Below are positions 63,446 through 64,000 of a stretch of DNA of 64,000 bases, piece after piece. The notes below the pieces were generated by a model. The model was not told where the DNA came from. It searched no databases and saw only the letters and a program-made list of their open reading frames with translations. Numbering within the stretch: the first letter of the stretch is position 1; each line of letters begins with the position of its first letter. The position numbers were made by a program, and so were the translations under genes. The DNA is from Eubacteriaceae bacterium ES3 (GTDB lineage: Bacteria; Bacillota; Clostridia; Eubacteriales; Eubacteriaceae): positions 2,102,680 through 2,166,679 of the forward strand of contig CP130741.1 in NCBI GenBank assembly GCA_030586155.1, given 5' to 3'.

Positions 63446-64000
63446 CTAGAAAATAATCTCAAAACAATTCATCATATTGCTTGTATAAGCCTGACAACGT
63501 CCTCCATGAAGTTGTACTATGCTTCTTACAATTGCCAATCCCAGGCCGTTTCCTTTGTTCTCGGTATTCACTTGATAAAAACTGTTCCAGACCTTATCAA
63601 ACGCTGAATCCGGCAATAATTTTCCGGAATTTGCAACTAGCAGTTTCATTTTATCATCAAATTTACTTATCTCGATTTGAATGATTCCACCATCATCTAC
63701 ATATTTAAAAGCATTGTTTAAAAGGTTGATAATGACCTGGTGGAGCCGTATTCTGTCAGCAAACACTTCAATATTAATTAAAGGTTCAAAATCAACCTTA
63801 ATTTTTTTATTCTCTGTTATATAGCTGAAACGTTCAATACTTTCCTGTATCAGATCGTTTATTATAAAGTTACTTTTTTCTATCGTGAACGTACCGGATT
63901 CATACCCCGAAAGATCAAGTAAATCTTTAACCAAAGTATTCATACGATTTGCTTCAGAAAAGATAATGTTGTAATAGTCCTTTCGCTGCTCATCCGTTTT
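63446..64000 (-). CDS. sensor histidine kinase (partial, C-terminal part)
   Basis: The frame is open to the right edge and ends at 63446, so the N-terminus lies outside. The visible 184 residues hold the end of the dimerisation helix (NTLVKDLLDLSGYESG) and the HATPase domain with N box (HQVIINLLNNAFKYVDDGG), G1 (LLVANSG), F-box (FYQVNTENKG) and G2 (NGLGLAIVRSIVQLHGG). This is the ATP-binding core of a two-component kinase. Its input and its partner regulator cannot be seen. Confidence 0.92.
   Translation of the reverse strand, partial: KTDEQRKDYYNIIFSEANRMNTLVKDLLDLSGYESGTFTIEKSNFIINDLIQESIERFSYITENKKIKVDFEPLINIEVFADRIRLHQVIINLLNNAFKYVDDGGIIQIEISKFDDKMKLLVANSGKLLPDSAFDKVWNSFYQVNTENKGNGLGLAIVRSIVQLHGGRCQAYTSNMMNCFEIIF

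Noticed and set aside
1-64000. CRISPR arrays, tRNA and rRNA genes
   Set aside because: No regularly spaced repeats, cloverleaf-like sequences or rRNA segments were seen on either strand by eye.

Overview
This looks like a low-GC anaerobic Firmicute of the class Clostridia, probably an Acetobacterium-like acetogen. That is an inference from the AT-rich sequence, strong AGGAGG-type ribosome sites, a lysine riboswitch on an asd-dapA-dapB operon, a Pst-PhoU operon, cobS, and the style of the GGDEF and EAL proteins. No rRNA, tRNA or CRISPR array was seen.

Positions 1-34,000 are one long defence island, with every non-transposon gene on the minus strand. In transcription order it holds: a small block of mobile-element genes (a protein of unknown function, an ArdA-like antirestriction protein, a DUF4314 protein, a winged-helix protein); a type I restriction-modification operon (half-size S, then HsdM, HsdS, HsdR) followed by a YgjP-type metallopeptidase; a membrane effector (S-4TM type) coupled to a SMODS nucleotidyltransferase; a YdbC/PC4 ssDNA-binding protein; a type II CBASS-like cassette (CD-NTase, fused E2-E1 protein, JAMM protease, and a calcineurin-like phosphoesterase whose C-terminal half resembles a SAVED domain); a 1685-residue helicase-nuclease; a NucS-like/DUF4268 nuclease; a WYL regulator; and a Wadjet system in the order jetD-jetA-jetB-jetC, with jetC running off the left edge. 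The WYL gene is split by a complete IS21-family element that has clean ends and a 9-bp target duplication.

Positions 34,000-40,470 are a scrambled border. A three-gene DDE transposon (DUF6431 protein, transposase, ExeA/TniB-like ATPase), a divergent aldo/keto reductase and LysR pair, and two diverged copies of a segment of about 435 bp are found here. The segment joins the end of a DUF4085 gene, a terminator and the start of the 229-residue gene. The fuller DUF4085 copy is frameshifted.

Positions 40,470-57,510 look like chromosomal backbone: an rRNA/tRNA uracil methyltransferase, a DtxR/MntR-type regulator, a YgiQ-type radical SAM protein, cobS, an HPr protein, a DUF1858 protein, the lysine-riboswitch-controlled asd-dapA-dapB operon, lysC with an internal start for a beta subunit, pstSCAB-phoU behind three tandem Pho boxes, and HD-domain, Nudix and C45-type hydrolase genes.

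Positions 57,590-64,000 carry a membrane diguanylate cyclase, a membrane EAL protein and a partial histidine kinase. Between them lie two related non-coding loci of about 400-450 nt. Each has cre-like sites, a promoter, nested long-range helices that covary between the copies, a ribosome site with an identical 8-codon reading frame, and a hairpin that begins at that frame's stop codon. I do not recognise this RNA as a known class. It and the phosphoesterase-SAVED CBASS effector are the most interesting observations here.
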